From: an uncultured Lachnospiraceae bacterium
Lineage (GTDB): Bacteria; Bacillota; Clostridia; Lachnospirales; Lachnospiraceae
Assembly: GCA_946405185.1 (NCBI GenBank)
Contig: CAMJGH010000004.1
Span: 1 to 64,000, forward strand
DNA length: 64,000 bases
Direction of reading: 5' to 3'
This document shows positions 27,126-36,317 of the stretch, one piece after another (the stretch's first letter is position 1; each line of letters starts with the position of its first letter). The notes beneath the pieces are model-generated. The model saw nothing but the letters and a program-made list of their open reading frames with translations, had not been told where the DNA came from and made no database searches. The translations under genes were made by a program, and so were the position numbers.

Positions 27126-27539
27126 ATGAGACAGAGACTGGCAGCATTCCTGCGCGGGCGCTACGGGCCGGATGATCTGGGCCGCTTTACGAACGCCGTC
27201 TGCATGGTGATGCTCATCCTCTCGCTGCTCCGGCCGCTGAAGTTTCTGTATCTGCCGGCGCTCCTTCTGCTGGTACTCACCGTGTTCCGCCTGCTGTCGC
27301 GCAACTATGCGGCGCGCTCGCGGGAAAACGCGTGGTTTTTGCGCACGAAAGGCGCGGTCACGCACGGTTTTTCCGGGTTTGTGATGCGCACCGTGGGCAG
27401 CGGCCGGTTCTCGCGCCGTACGCCCAACCTGATCTTTGCCTGCCCGTCCTGCGGGCAGAAGATCCGTGTGCCCAAGGGGCGCGGGAAGATCGAGATCACC
27501 TGCAGCCGCTGCCGCACGTCCTTCCGCAAGAGGACGTAA
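27126..27539 (+). CDS. Small membrane protein with C-terminal zinc ribbon
   Basis: 137 residues, no function recognised. A hydrophobic hairpin lies at about residues 22-57 (AVCMVMLILSLLRPLKFLYLPALLLLVLTVFRLL), then a basic stretch, and the C-terminus carries two CxxC knuckles, CPSCGQ and CSRCRT, separated by a basic loop (KIRVPKGRGKIEIT). Such membrane/zinc-ribbon proteins occur widely in Clostridia next to chaperone or membrane genes. Ribosome site AAGGAGACGG. It lies 31 bp after the PPIase gene, so co-transcription is likely. Confidence 0.75.
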   Translation: MRQRLAAFLRGRYGPDDLGRFTNAVCMVMLILSLLRPLKFLYLPALLLLVLTVFRLLSRNYAARSRENAWFLRTKGAVTHGFSGFVMRTVGSGRFSRRTPNLIFACPSCGQKIRVPKGRGKIEITCSRCRTSFRKRT

Positions 27540-27590
27540 GGGGCACCCGGCATCCGAAACACCATTCCCGCCGTGAAAGGGGAAGACAAC

Positions 27591-30008
27591 TTGGAAGAGT
27601 ACAGACAGGCGGCGGCACCGGCCGCTGCCGGCCGTACTCCGGCTTTCCGGGGACTGACCGATGAGGAAGTCCGCGTCCGGGCAGCCGGGGGCAAAGTAAA
27701 CGTGACGGAGGATAAAAGCAGCAGGACGGTCAAGGAGATCGTCCTGTCCAATATCTTTACGCTTTTCAACCTCATCAACGTCATCCTCTTTGCCCTCGTG
27801 CTGCTCGTTTTTTCGCCCAAGAACGGCACCTTCATGGTGGTGGTCATCGTCAACACCGTGGTGGGCATCGTGCAGGAACTGCGCGCCAAGAAGGCGCTCG
27901 ATGACCTGCGCGTGCTGACGCAGAGCGAGGCGGACGTGGTGCGCAACGGCCGGACCGTAAAGCTCCCGGTCACGCAGCTCGTGCAGGATGACGTGGTCAT
28001 CCTGGCGTCCGGCATGCAGGTGCCGGCCGATGCCGTGGTGCTGGCCGGGGCGCTGGAAGTCAACGAGTCGCTGCTCACCGGTGAGTCGGACAACATCGGC
28101 AAGAGCGCCGGCGCGAAGCTGCTGTCGGGCAGTTTTGTGACCTCTGGCAAGGCGTACGTGCGCGTGACGCAGGTGGGCGATGACTGCTACGCCGCGCAGC
28201 TCTCGAAAGAGGCGAAGGCGTTCAAGAAGAGCCGGTCCGCCCTCAAAGAAGACATCAACCGCATCCTGAAGACCATTGGCTTCCTGCTGATCCCGGTGGG
28301 GCTTCTGATGTTTGCCAAGCTGTACTACCTGACCGGCGCGGGCTTCCGCAGCGCGGTGCTGGATTCCGTGGCCGCCGTGGTGGGCATGATCCCCGAGGGC
28401 CTGGTCTTCCTGACCAGCGTGGCGCTGGTGCTGGGGGTGCTGCGGCTCACCCGCAAGCGAACGCTGGTGCAGGAACTCTACGGCATTGAGATGCTGGCCC
28501 GCGTGGACACGCTTTGTCTGGACAAGACCGGCACCATCACCGAGGGGAGCCTGAAGCTGGAGCGTGTGCTCTCGCTGGCGCCGGACCGCGTGGTCCCGGA
28601 GGAACTGGAAACCCTGCTGGCGGCCCTCCCGGATTCCAACGCCACCATCACGGCCCTGCGGGAATCGTACGGCGTGAGTGCGGCGGAGAGTGTGCCGGGC
28701 GTGACGGACGTGCTGCCGTTCTCGTCCTCCCGCAAGTACAGCGGCGTGCGCATCGGCGGCACCTGCTGGTATCTGGGCGCGTATGATTTCCTCTTCCGCA
28801 CCGACGAGCAGACGCCGGCGGTGGGGGACCGCGTGCACCATCTGGCGGCCGAAGGGTACCGCGTGCTGATGCTGGCGCACGGGCCGGGCGAGCTGGCCCG
28901 GGAGAGCCGGCCGGCGGGGCTTGTGCCGGATGCCGTCTTCCTGCTCTCGGATGTGGTCCGGGACAACGCGGCGGACACGCTTTCCTACTTTGCCGCCCAG
29001 GACGTGAACGTCATGATCATTTCGGGCGATGACCCGGCCACGGTGCAGGCGGTGGCGGGCAAGGCCGGCCTGACCGGCCTGAAGGCTGTGGACGCCTCGC
29101 AGCTGACTACGGATGACGCCCTGCGCGAAGCGCTGCGGACGGCCCGCATCTTCGGGCGCGTCTCGCCCGCCCAGAAAGAGAAGATGGTCGGCTTCCTGCA
29201 GGAGGACGGCCACACGGTGGCCATGACCGGCGACGGCGTCAACGACGTGCTGGCGCTGAAGAAGGCCGACTGCTCCATCGCCATGGGCAACGGGTCGGAC
29301 GCCGCCAAGAACATTGCCGGCGTGGTGCTGCTGGATTCGGATTTCTCGGCCATGCCGGAGATCGTCAACGAAGGCCGGCGCGTCATCAACAACATCCGCC
29401 GCGCGGCGTCGCTCTTCCTGATCAAGACCACGTTCTCCACGATCCTGGGTATCATGACCATCCTGATCGGGCGGTCCTACCCGTTCGAGCCCATCCAGCT
29501 CTCGCTCATCTCGGCATTCGGCGTGGGCATCCCGTCGTTTTTGCTGCAGCTGGAGCCGTCGTTTGAACGCGCGGACACGCCGTTCCTGTCGGAGGTGCTC
29601 AAGCATGCGGTGCCGGCGGCGTTCACCATCACCACGCTGGTCTTCCTGGTGCAGAACATCGGCATGCTGGCCGGCTGTACGGACCAGGAACTGGCCACCA
29701 TCTGCGTGCTGACCACCGCGTTCAACTACGTGCTGGCGCAGCTGCGCGTCTACCAGCCGGTCACCCGGTACCGGGGGCTGGTGGTGTACTCGTCCATGTT
29801 CGCCTTCCTGGCCAGCATCGTGCTGGTGGGGCGGTGGCTGCTGGATCTGACGGACCTGCGGCTGGAACTGGTCGCGGTCGTCTGCCTGGCCGTGCAGATC
29901 TCCGGCGCGGTGCAGAGCCTGTACCGGCGGCTGTACAGCTGGCTCATTGACAAATTCAACGCCTGGCGTGAAGCCCGGCGGCTGAAAAAAAGTGCGCAGG
30001 AAGGCTGA
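27591..30008 (+). CDS. P-type cation-transporting ATPase
   Basis: ATP-driven ion pump, about 805 residues. Actuator motif LLTGESDNI near 165, phosphorylation motif LCLDKTGTITEG near 305, hinge GDGVNDVLALKKADCSIAMGNGSDAAK near 545. The M4 motif PEGL in GMIPEGLVFLTSVALVLG is of the calcium/other-cation type; there is no N-terminal metal-binding domain or CPC motif, so it is not a heavy-metal pump. The whole layout is closest to the CtpE-like group, suggesting calcium or another cation; that is inference. A TTG at 27591 is chosen as start because AAAGGGGA lies 8 bp upstream; the in-frame GTG at 27573 has none. The stop lies inside the terminator stem. Confidence 0.9.
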   Translation: MEEYRQAAAPAAAGRTPAFRGLTDEEVRVRAAGGKVNVTEDKSSRTVKEIVLSNIFTLFNLINVILFALVLLVFSPKNGTFMVVVIVNTVVGIVQELRAKKALDDLRVLTQSEADVVRNGRTVKLPVTQLVQDDVVILASGMQVPADAVVLAGALEVNESLLTGESDNIGKSAGAKLLSGSFVTSGKAYVRVTQVGDDCYAAQLSKEAKAFKKSRSALKEDINRILKTIGFLLIPVGLLMFAKLYYLTGAGFRSAVLDSVAAVVGMIPEGLVFLTSVALVLGVLRLTRKRTLVQELYGIEMLARVDTLCLDKTGTITEGSLKLERVLSLAPDRVVPEELETLLAALPDSNATITALRESYGVSAAESVPGVTDVLPFSSSRKYSGVRIGGTCWYLGAYDFLFRTDEQTPAVGDRVHHLAAEGYRVLMLAHGPGELARESRPAGLVPDAVFLLSDVVRDNAADTLSYFAAQDVNVMIISGDDPATVQAVAGKAGLTGLKAVDASQLTTDDALREALRTARIFGRVSPAQKEKMVGFLQEDGHTVAMTGDGVNDVLALKKADCSIAMGNGSDAAKNIAGVVLLDSDFSAMPEIVNEGRRVINNIRRAASLFLIKTTFSTILGIMTILIGRSYPFEPIQLSLISAFGVGIPSFLLQLEPSFERADTPFLSEVLKHAVPAAFTITTLVFLVQNIGMLAGCTDQELATICVLTTAFNYVLAQLRVYQPVTRYRGLVVYSSMFAFLASIVLVGRWLLDLTDLRLELVAVVCLAVQISGAVQSLYRRLYSWLIDKFNAWREARRLKKSAQEG

Positions 30009-30025
30009 GCTTTCCTGCGCTTCTC
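29994..30025 (+). terminator. Terminator overlapping the P-type ATPase stop codon
   Basis: GCGCAGGAA (29994-30002) pairs perfectly with TTCCTGCGC (30012-30020), with a further GCT/AGC pair in the loop, then TTCTCT. The stop codon TGA (30006-30008) lies in the loop. Confidence 0.8.
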
Positions 30026-30056
30026 TGTTAAAAACGGCGAAATGCAAAATCCTTCA

Positions 30057-30085
30057 TTGACAAAGACACTTTATCGTGTTACCAT
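30057..30085 (+). promoter_or_regulatory. Promoter of the histidine operon
   Basis: TTGACA, 17 bp, TACCAT. No histidine-rich leader peptide or T-box-like structure is visible in the short leader of about 35 nt. Confidence 0.65.
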
Positions 30086-30124
30086 GCTACCACGCTAAAC
30101 TATCCGCCTTCAGGGGAGACCATC

Positions 30125-31294
30125 ATGAAACCCAGCAGACAGAAAACACCGGCCGGCACCCGCGACCGCCTCTACGAGGAGTGCGCGAAGGATTCGCTGG
30201 TCAGTGCCTCTCTTAAGGAACTGTATGAATCGGCCGGCTACCGGCGCGTGGTCACGCCGATGCTGGAATTCTTCGACGTGTTTACCGGCGCGGAGCAGAC
30301 GCTGCCGGCGGAGCGTATGTTCACGCTGACGGACGCGCAGGGGCGGCTGATGGTCCTGCGCCCGGACTGCACCGTGCCCATCGCGCGCATCACGGCGGGG
30401 CGCCTCTCGGGCCAGCCGCTGCCGCTGCGCCTGTACTACAGCCAGAACATCTGCCGCCGCTATCCCGAAGGCAAAGGCCGCCGCACGGAGACGCATCAGG
30501 CCGGCATCGAGCTGATCGGCTCGGGTGACCTGGCGGGGGACTGCGAGGCCATGGAGCTGGCCGCGGAAAGCCTGGCAAGGCTTTCGGACGGCTTCCGTCT
30601 GGAACTGTGCCACATCGGGTACTTCAAGGCGCTGGTCGAGGCGCTGGACACCGATGAGGAGACGGCCGAGCAGATCCGGCTGGCAGTCGAGACCAAGAAC
30701 TACGGGCGCCTGAACGACCTGCTGCGGGCCTTCCCGGACACCGGGGCCGTCCGCGCGCTGCGCCGGCTGCCGGCGCTCTTCGGCGGGCCCGAGGTGCTGG
30801 AGGCGGCCGCCGCGCTCTTTGACGGCGGGACGGCCGGCGAGGCGCTCGCCCGCTGCCGGGAGGTCTACGCCTTCCTGCAGGATCTGGGCCTGGGGGATGC
30901 CGTGATGCTGGATCTGGGCCTGGTGGGGCAGGTGGAGTACTACACCGGGCTGGTCATCCGCGGGTACTTTGACGGCATCGGCGAGCCGGTGCTCTCGGGC
31001 GGGCGGTACGACCAGCTGTGCGGCACCTTCGGCGAGCCGCATCCGGCCGTGGGCTTCGCGGTGGATATGGAACTGGCTGCGCGCGCGGTGGACGCGCCCG
31101 CGGATGAGAGACAGACCGTCTATGTGCGGGCGGAAGGCCCGGCAGCCTACGCGGCGGCGGCCGCCTGCCGGCGCGACCTGCGCGCCAAAGGCATCCGCGC
31201 CGTCTGCGCGGACGGCCTGACGGAAGAGGAGTGGGAGGCGCTGCCGGAGGGCGGCGTGCTCATCACCGCAGACGAAAAGGAGGTGCGTCCATGA
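30125..31294 (+). CDS. hisZ: ATP phosphoribosyltransferase regulatory subunit
   Basis: HisRS-like subunit that binds histidine and is required for activity of the short HisG. 389 residues with class II synthetase core motifs: PMLEFFDVFTGAE, LRPDCTVPIARITAGRLS, RLYYSQNICRRY, RTETHQAGIELIG. The C-terminal anticodon-binding-like part is present (VYVRAEGPAAYAAAAACRRDLRAKG). Histidyl-tRNA synthetase signature residues are diluted, fitting HisZ and not HisS. GGGGAG precedes the ATG. Its stop overlaps the hisG start (ATGA at 31291-31294), matching their heteromeric complex. Confidence 0.93.
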   Translation: MKPSRQKTPAGTRDRLYEECAKDSLVSASLKELYESAGYRRVVTPMLEFFDVFTGAEQTLPAERMFTLTDAQGRLMVLRPDCTVPIARITAGRLSGQPLPLRLYYSQNICRRYPEGKGRRTETHQAGIELIGSGDLAGDCEAMELAAESLARLSDGFRLELCHIGYFKALVEALDTDEETAEQIRLAVETKNYGRLNDLLRAFPDTGAVRALRRLPALFGGPEVLEAAAALFDGGTAGEALARCREVYAFLQDLGLGDAVMLDLGLVGQVEYYTGLVIRGYFDGIGEPVLSGGRYDQLCGTFGEPHPAVGFAVDMELAARAVDAPADERQTVYVRAEGPAAYAAAAACRRDLRAKGIRAVCADGLTEEEWEALPEGGVLITADEKEVRP

Positions 31295-31938
31295 GCCGGC
31301 CCATCCGCATCGCGCTCACCAAGGGGCGCCTGGAAGAAAAGACGGTGGCGATGCTCGAGAGCCTCGGGTACGACTGTTCCGCCGTGCGCAACAAGGGGCG
31401 GAAGCTGATCCTGCCCATCGGCGACGGCTCGGTGGAGTGCGTGCTGGCCAAGGCCGCCGACGTGGTCACCTACGTGGAGAACGGCGTGTGCGACCTGGGC
31501 GTGGTGGGGAAGGATACCATCATGGAGATGGGCGGCACCTACTACGAAGTGCTGGATCTGGGCTTCGGGCGCTGCCGGTTCGCGCTGGCGGGCCTGGCCG
31601 GGCAGCCGTTCTTCGGCGGGTACGGCACCAAGCGCATCGCCAGCAAGTACGTCAACGTGGCCACGGCCTACTTTGAAAAGAAGAACATGGATGTGGACGT
31701 GGTGAAGATCGAGGGTTCGGTCGAACTGGCGCCGGTGCTGGGGCTGGCGGACGCCATCGTGGACATCGTGGAGACCGGGACAACGCTGAAAGAGAACGGC
31801 CTGGCGGTGATCGAGGACATCGCGCAGGTGTCGGCCAGGCTCATCGTCAACGTGGCCAGCATGAAACTGAGAAGAGAGCCCATCCAGGCGCTGATCGACG
31901 CCTGCGAGCGGGCCGTGAAAGCGGGAGGGACGGTATGA
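31291..31938 (+). CDS. hisG: ATP phosphoribosyltransferase catalytic subunit, short form
   Basis: First step of histidine synthesis: ATP plus PRPP to phosphoribosyl-ATP. 215 residues, so it lacks the C-terminal regulatory domain and needs HisZ. Motifs: IALTKGRLEE at the N-terminus, CDLGVVGKDTI near 72, and the PRPP loop VDIVETGTTLKENGL near 157. ATG 31291 has AAAGGAGGTG upstream; an upstream in-frame start at 31231 lies inside hisZ and has none. ATGA overlap with hisD. Confidence 0.96.
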   Translation: MSRPIRIALTKGRLEEKTVAMLESLGYDCSAVRNKGRKLILPIGDGSVECVLAKAADVVTYVENGVCDLGVVGKDTIMEMGGTYYEVLDLGFGRCRFALAGLAGQPFFGGYGTKRIASKYVNVATAYFEKKNMDVDVVKIEGSVELAPVLGLADAIVDIVETGTTLKENGLAVIEDIAQVSARLIVNVASMKLRREPIQALIDACERAVKAGGTV

Positions 31939-33230
31939 TCGGCTATATTCGGGCAGACGGTACGGCAGAGTGGGAGATGATGGCGAAGATCCGCGCCAGG
32001 GACGTGGCGGTCAACCGCGAGGTGACGGCGGCCGTGACGGACATCCTGGAGAACGTCCGCACAAACGGCGATGCGGCCGTGCGCGCCTACAGCGAGCGCT
32101 TTGACGGCTGGGCGCCGGAGGCGTTCGAGATCAGCCGGGAGGACTGGGAAGCCATCGCCGCCAAAGCGGATCCGGAACTGGTGGCGTCTCTTTCCCGCGC
32201 CGCAGAGAAGATCCGCGCCTTCCACGAGCATGAGAAGCAGGACAGCTTTGTGGTCACGCAGGAAAGCGGCGTGATCATGGGCCAGCGCGTGCGCGCGCTC
32301 GCCCGCGTGGGGCTGTACGTCCCGGGCGGCACGGCGGCCTACCCGTCGTCGGTGCTGATGAACGCGGTGCCCGCCAAGATCGCCGGCGTGAAGGAAGTGG
32401 TCATGGTCACCCCGCCCGCCAAAGGCGGCGGCGCCAACCCGGATATCCTGGCGGCGGCGCTCGTGGCCGGCGTGGACCGGGTGTTTCTGGCTGGCGGCGC
32501 GCAGGCGGTAGCCGCGCTGGCGTACGGCACGGAGACCTTCCCGCGGGTGGACAAGATCGTGGGCCCCGGCAATATCTTCGTGGCTACGGCCAAGAAACTG
32601 CTGTACGGCACCGTGGACATCGACATGGTGGCCGGGCCGTCGGAGATCCTGGTCATGGCGGATGAGACGGCCAACCCCGCGTGGCTGGCGGCGGATCTGA
32701 TGAGCCAGGCCGAGCATGACCGCATGGCCTCGTCCATCCTGCTTTCCACGGATGAAGAGGTGCTGGTGAAGACGCTGGCCGAGGTGGAAAAGCAGATGCA
32801 GGCGCTCTCCCGGAAGGATATCATCGCCGCCTCCTTTGAGGGGTACGGCGCGGCGGTGCTCTGCCGCAGCATTGACGAGATGGTCACGCTGGCCAATGAG
32901 TTGGCGCCGGAACACCTGGAAGTGGCCATGAAAAACCCGCTGGAGTACATCGGCAAGCTGGACAACGTGGGGAGCGTTTTCCTGGGCCAGTACGCGCCGG
33001 AACCGCTGGGCGACTACATGGCCGGCCCCAACCACGTGCTGCCGACCGGCGGCACCGCCCGCTTTTTCTCGCCGCTCGGCGTGGACAGCTTTTACAAACG
33101 GTCCAGTTTCCTGTATTATACGGAAGAGGCCCTGACGGGCGTGAAGGACGATATCATCCGCATCGCCAGCGCCGAAGGCCTGACGGCCCACGCGCACGCC
33201 ATCGCGGTGCGCTTTGAGGAGCAAGAGTGA
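31935..33230 (+). CDS. hisD: Histidinol dehydrogenase
   Basis: NAD-dependent, zinc-requiring last two steps of histidine synthesis. 431 residues. Family hallmarks: [26 protein letters not shown] near 120, [16 protein letters not shown] near 215, [11 protein letters not shown] near 240, [14 protein letters not shown] near 260, and [10 protein letters not shown] near 320 with the catalytic Glu-His pair. [20 protein letters not shown] completes the C-terminal part. Overlaps hisG by 4 bp. Confidence 0.97.
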   Translation: MIGYIRADGTAEWEMMAKIRARDVAVNREVTAAVTDILENVRTNGDAAVRAYSERFDGWAPEAFEISREDWEAIAAKADPELVASLSRAAEKIRAFHEHEKQDSFVVTQESGVIMGQRVRALARVGLYVPGGTAAYPSSVLMNAVPAKIAGVKEVVMVTPPAKGGGANPDILAAALVAGVDRVFLAGGAQAVAALAYGTETFPRVDKIVGPGNIFVATAKKLLYGTVDIDMVAGPSEILVMADETANPAWLAADLMSQAEHDRMASSILLSTDEEVLVKTLAEVEKQMQALSRKDIIAASFEGYGAAVLCRSIDEMVTLANELAPEHLEVAMKNPLEYIGKLDNVGSVFLGQYAPEPLGDYMAGPNHVLPTGGTARFFSPLGVDSFYKRSSFLYYTEEALTGVKDDIIRIASAEGLTAHAHAIAVRFEEQE

Positions 33231-33231
33231 T

Positions 33232-34311
33232 ATGGCCTATCAACTGCCGGACAAACTGAAAAGTCTCACCCCGTACGATCCGGTGACGGAGAGTTACCGG
33301 GTGGCGGTCAACGCCAACGAGAGCTTCCTGGACCTGCCGGATGCTCTCCGCGAGGAGGTGCTGGCGGCCATCCGTGAGGTGCCGTTCAACCGCTATCCGG
33401 ACCCGGCCTGCCGGAAACTCAGGGAGCTGGCGGCCGCGTATTTCGGCGTGAAGCCGGAGAACCTCGCGGCCGGCAACGGGTCGGATGAGCTGATCGGGCT
33501 CATTGTCAATTCGTTTCTGCAGCCGGGCGATACGCTGGCGGTGGCCATGCCGGACTTCTCCATGTACGCGTTCTACGCACAGCTGGCGGGCATCGGCGTG
33601 GTGGATGTGACCAAAGCCTCCGGCCGGGAGGGCGATGCGGCCCTGCCCGTTGCGGCGGACGATGTCATCCGCGCGGTAAAAGAGGCCGGCGCGAAGATGT
33701 TCATCTTCTCAAACCCCTGCAACCCCACGTCGCTGCTGCTGGACAAAGCCGGCGTGCAGCGCATCATCCGGGAACTGCCGGACGTGCTGGTGGTGGCCGA
33801 TGAAGCCTACATGGAGTTTGCGGACGACGCCTCGGTGCTGGCCGAAGCCGTGGAGAGCGACCACGTGATCGTCTTAAAGACCTGCTCGAAAGCCTTCGGG
33901 TGTGCGGGCATCCGCCTGGGCTTCGCCGCGGCGGGAGAGTGGCTGGCGGGGCTCATCAACACCGTGCGCTCGCCTTACAACGTGAACTCCCTCACGCAGG
34001 CGGCCGGGTGCGTGCTCTTTTCGCATCCGGAGTGGCTGGCGGAGGCGAAGCGCCGCATCGTGGCCTCGCGGGAGGCGCTTTATGCAGGGCTTTCGGAGCT
34101 GGCGGCGCGCGTGCCGGGCGTGGAGATCCCGTACCCGCCGCAGACCAACTTTGTGTTTTTCCGCGTGCCGGACGCCGGCGCCGTGTACCGGGCGCTGCTG
34201 GCGGAGGGCATCGCGGTGCGCCATATGGGAGAATTCCTGCGCGTGAGCGCGGGAAGCGTTGAGGAGAACCGGGCGGTCATCGCCGCCCTGGAAGCCATTC
34301 TGGCCGGCTGA
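33232..34311 (+). CDS. hisC: Histidinol-phosphate aminotransferase
   Basis: PLP-dependent transamination of imidazole-acetol phosphate with glutamate. 359 residues of fold-type I. ANESFLDLP near 25, NRYPDPACRKLRELAA, GNGSDELIGLIVNSF, FSNPCNPTS near 163, VVADEAYMEFAD, and the PLP lysine in VLKTCSKAFGCAGIRLGF near 223. ATG 33232 is preferred over an in-frame start at 33214 inside hisD; GAGGAGCAAG gives the ribosome site. 1 bp from hisD. Confidence 0.96.
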   Translation: MAYQLPDKLKSLTPYDPVTESYRVAVNANESFLDLPDALREEVLAAIREVPFNRYPDPACRKLRELAAAYFGVKPENLAAGNGSDELIGLIVNSFLQPGDTLAVAMPDFSMYAFYAQLAGIGVVDVTKASGREGDAALPVAADDVIRAVKEAGAKMFIFSNPCNPTSLLLDKAGVQRIIRELPDVLVVADEAYMEFADDASVLAEAVESDHVIVLKTCSKAFGCAGIRLGFAAAGEWLAGLINTVRSPYNVNSLTQAAGCVLFSHPEWLAEAKRRIVASREALYAGLSELAARVPGVEIPYPPQTNFVFFRVPDAGAVYRALLAEGIAVRHMGEFLRVSAGSVEENRAVIAALEAILAG

Positions 34312-34337
34312 AAGCCCGCCGCAGCGGAAGGAGCGAC

Positions 34338-34919
34338 ATGAGAAAAGCATTTCGGGAGCGGAACACCTCAGAGACGCAGATCCGCCTGGAACTGAACCTG
34401 GACGGCACCGGCCGGTTTTCCGGTACGTCCGGCATCGGCTTTTTTGACCACATGCTGCACGCCTTCTGCGTGCACGGCGGGTTCGACCTGGACCTGACCA
34501 TGAAAGGGGACCTGTTCGTGGATGCTCACCACAGCGTGGAGGACCTGGGCATCGTCCTGGGGGATGCTTTCGGGCTGGCCCTGGGCGACAAGTCCGGCAT
34601 CCGCCGCTACGGGCAGTTTGCGGTGCCCATGGACGAGTCGCTGGCCCAGTGCTATGTGGATGTGAGCGGCCGGCCCTACCTGGTGTTTGACGCCTCCTTT
34701 GACAACCCGTCGGTGGGCGCGTTTGACTGCTGCCTCACCAAGGAATTCTTCCAGGCCTTCGCGTTCCACGCCGGATTTACCCTGCACCTGCTGGTGCCCT
34801 ACGGCGAGAATGACCACCACAAGATCGAAGCGCTCTTCAAGGCCTGCGCGCACGCGCTGCGCGAAGCCGTGACCGAGACGGGCGGCGGGGTGCTGTCCTC
34901 CAAAGGGGTGCTGGCATGA
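34338..34919 (+). CDS. hisB: Imidazoleglycerol-phosphate dehydratase
   Basis: Manganese-dependent removal of water from imidazole-glycerol phosphate. 193 residues, the monofunctional form. Typical segments: RNTSETQIRLELNLDGTG, GFFDHMLHAFCVHGGFDL, DAHHSVEDLGIVLGDAFG and the second metal region YGENDHHKIEALFKACAHAL. There is no fused phosphatase domain and no separate histidinol phosphatase gene in the operon, so that enzyme must be encoded elsewhere. Overlaps hisH by 4 bp. Confidence 0.97.
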   Translation: MRKAFRERNTSETQIRLELNLDGTGRFSGTSGIGFFDHMLHAFCVHGGFDLDLTMKGDLFVDAHHSVEDLGIVLGDAFGLALGDKSGIRRYGQFAVPMDESLAQCYVDVSGRPYLVFDASFDNPSVGAFDCCLTKEFFQAFAFHAGFTLHLLVPYGENDHHKIEALFKACAHALREAVTETGGGVLSSKGVLA

Positions 34920-35515
34920 TCGGCGTGGTGGATTACGGCGCCGGCAACCTCTTCTCGCTGGGCAATTCGCTGGACTCGCTGGACATCGCCTGGAAGCTGG
35001 TGCAGACCCCCGCGGAAGTGGAGGCGGCGGATGCCATCATCCTGCCGGGCGTCGGCGCGTTCCCGGACGCCATGGCGCTGCTGAGAGGCAAAGGCCTGGT
35101 GGAGCCCCTGCGGCAGGCGGCAGAAGAGAAGCCGTTCCTTGGCATCTGCCTCGGCATGCAGATGCTCTTTGAAAAAAGTTATGAATTCGGCGAGACGGAA
35201 GGCCTCGGCCTGATCCCCGGGGACGTACGCCCCCTGCCGGCCCTCCCCGCCATCAAGATCCCGCACATGGGGTGGAACGAACTGATGCTGGCCCACCCCT
35301 GCCCGCTGCTGGACGGCGTGCCGCTCGGCGCCTGGGTGTACTTCGTCCACTCCTTCGCGGCCTCCACGCCCGATGAGTACGTGGCCGCCTACGCCGAACA
35401 CGGCATCCGCTTCCCCGCCCTGGTCCAAAGAGGCCACATCTGCGGCGCCCAGTTCCACCCCGAAAAGAGCGGCCGCGCCGGCCTGCGCATGCTCGCCAAC
35501 TTCGCGCACCACTAA
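34916..35515 (+). CDS. hisH: Imidazole glycerol phosphate synthase, glutamine amidotransferase subunit
   Basis: Supplies ammonia from glutamine to HisF. 199 residues. IGVVDYGAGNLFSLGN at the N-terminus, nucleophile Cys in FLGICLGMQMLFEKSYE near 80, oxyanion strand, PHMGWNEL, and the catalytic His/Glu in GAQFHPEKSG near 180. The stop is immediately followed by a small hairpin element with a T-run (35516-35550). Confidence 0.96.
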   Translation: MIGVVDYGAGNLFSLGNSLDSLDIAWKLVQTPAEVEAADAIILPGVGAFPDAMALLRGKGLVEPLRQAAEEKPFLGICLGMQMLFEKSYEFGETEGLGLIPGDVRPLPALPAIKIPHMGWNELMLAHPCPLLDGVPLGAWVYFVHSFAASTPDEYVAAYAEHGIRFPALVQRGHICGAQFHPEKSGRAGLRMLANFAHH

Positions 35516-35550
35516 TACCAAAAGGGACGTTTCTCTTTGGTACATTTTTT
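35516..35550 (+). terminator. Hairpin element with T-run between hisH and hisA
   Basis: TACCAAA (35516-35522) pairs with TTTGGTA (35536-35542), then CATTTTTT. It begins 1 base after the hisH stop. Its TACCAnnnGGGACG left half is shared with the three hairpin repeats at 39167-39222 and 41031-41059. A partial relative (ACCAGTTGGGACAG) follows at 35552-35565. It may attenuate the distal his genes. Confidence 0.7.
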
Positions 35551-35596
35551 GACCAGTTGGGACAGACCTTCCGCCCCTCGGGCAAGGAGACACAGC

Positions 35597-36316
35597 ATGA
35601 TCATCTTACCCGCCATCGATCTCATAGACGGCACCTGCGTGCGCCTGCGCCGCGGGGATTTCGGCACGGCCGCGAAGGTGGCCGAGGACCCGCTGCAGAC
35701 CGCGGCCCGCTTTGCTGCGGCTGGCGCCTCCTGGATGCACATGGTGGATCTGGACGGCGCCCGCGCCGGGCAGCCGAAAAACCGCGACGTCATCCTGCGC
35801 GCGGCGGCTGCATCCGGCCTGTCGGTGGAGGTGGGCGGCGGCATCCGCATCATGGAGACCATCGCCGATTATCTGGAAAACGGCATCGCCCGCGTGATCC
35901 TGGGCTCCGTGGCGCTGGGGGACCCGGCGCTCGTGCGCGAGGCGGTAAAAGCGTACGGGGAGAAGATCGCCGTGGGCATCGACGCGCGTGACGGCCTGGT
36001 GGCCGCCGAAGGGTGGCTGTCCGGCAGCCGCGTCAGCTACCTGGATCTGGCCCGCGCCATGGAAGAGGCCGGCGTGAAGACCTTCATCTTCACCGACATC
36101 GGCCGCGATGGCATGCTCTCCGGCGTGAACACGGAGCAGCTGCAGGCACTGGCTGACGCGGTGGAGGCGAACGTCATCGCTTCCGGCGGCGTGGCCGGCA
36201 TGGAGGATATCCGCGCCTGCAAGGCCATGGGCCTGTATGGGTGCATCGCCGGCAAGGCCATCTATTCCGGGGCGCTTAACCTGGCGGAAGCCGTCAACGA
36301 GGCGGAGGAGGCGTGA
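35597..36316 (+). CDS. hisA: ProFAR isomerase
   Basis: Amadori isomerisation of ProFAR to PRFAR; TIM-barrel enzyme. 239 residues. [22 protein letters not shown] contains the catalytic Asp, [31 protein letters not shown] and [11 protein letters not shown] are the phosphate-binding loops, and [17 protein letters not shown] ends the barrel. ATG 35597 follows AAGGAGACACAG; an in-frame start at 35537 lies in the hairpin region without a ribosome site. 1 bp gap to the next gene. Confidence 0.96.
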   Translation: MIILPAIDLIDGTCVRLRRGDFGTAAKVAEDPLQTAARFAAAGASWMHMVDLDGARAGQPKNRDVILRAAAASGLSVEVGGGIRIMETIADYLENGIARVILGSVALGDPALVREAVKAYGEKIAVGIDARDGLVAAEGWLSGSRVSYLDLARAMEEAGVKTFIFTDIGRDGMLSGVNTEQLQALADAVEANVIASGGVAGMEDIRACKAMGLYGCIAGKAIYSGALNLAEAVNEAEEA

Positions 36317-36317
36317 C

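Noticed and set aside
27003..30047. 1014-codon minus-strand frame opposite the P-type ATPase
   Set aside because: Same reason; it also crosses three genes and a terminator.
30063..30124. Histidine attenuator or T-box before hisZ
   Set aside because: The leader is too short; there is no His codon run, no T-box sequence and no terminator stem.
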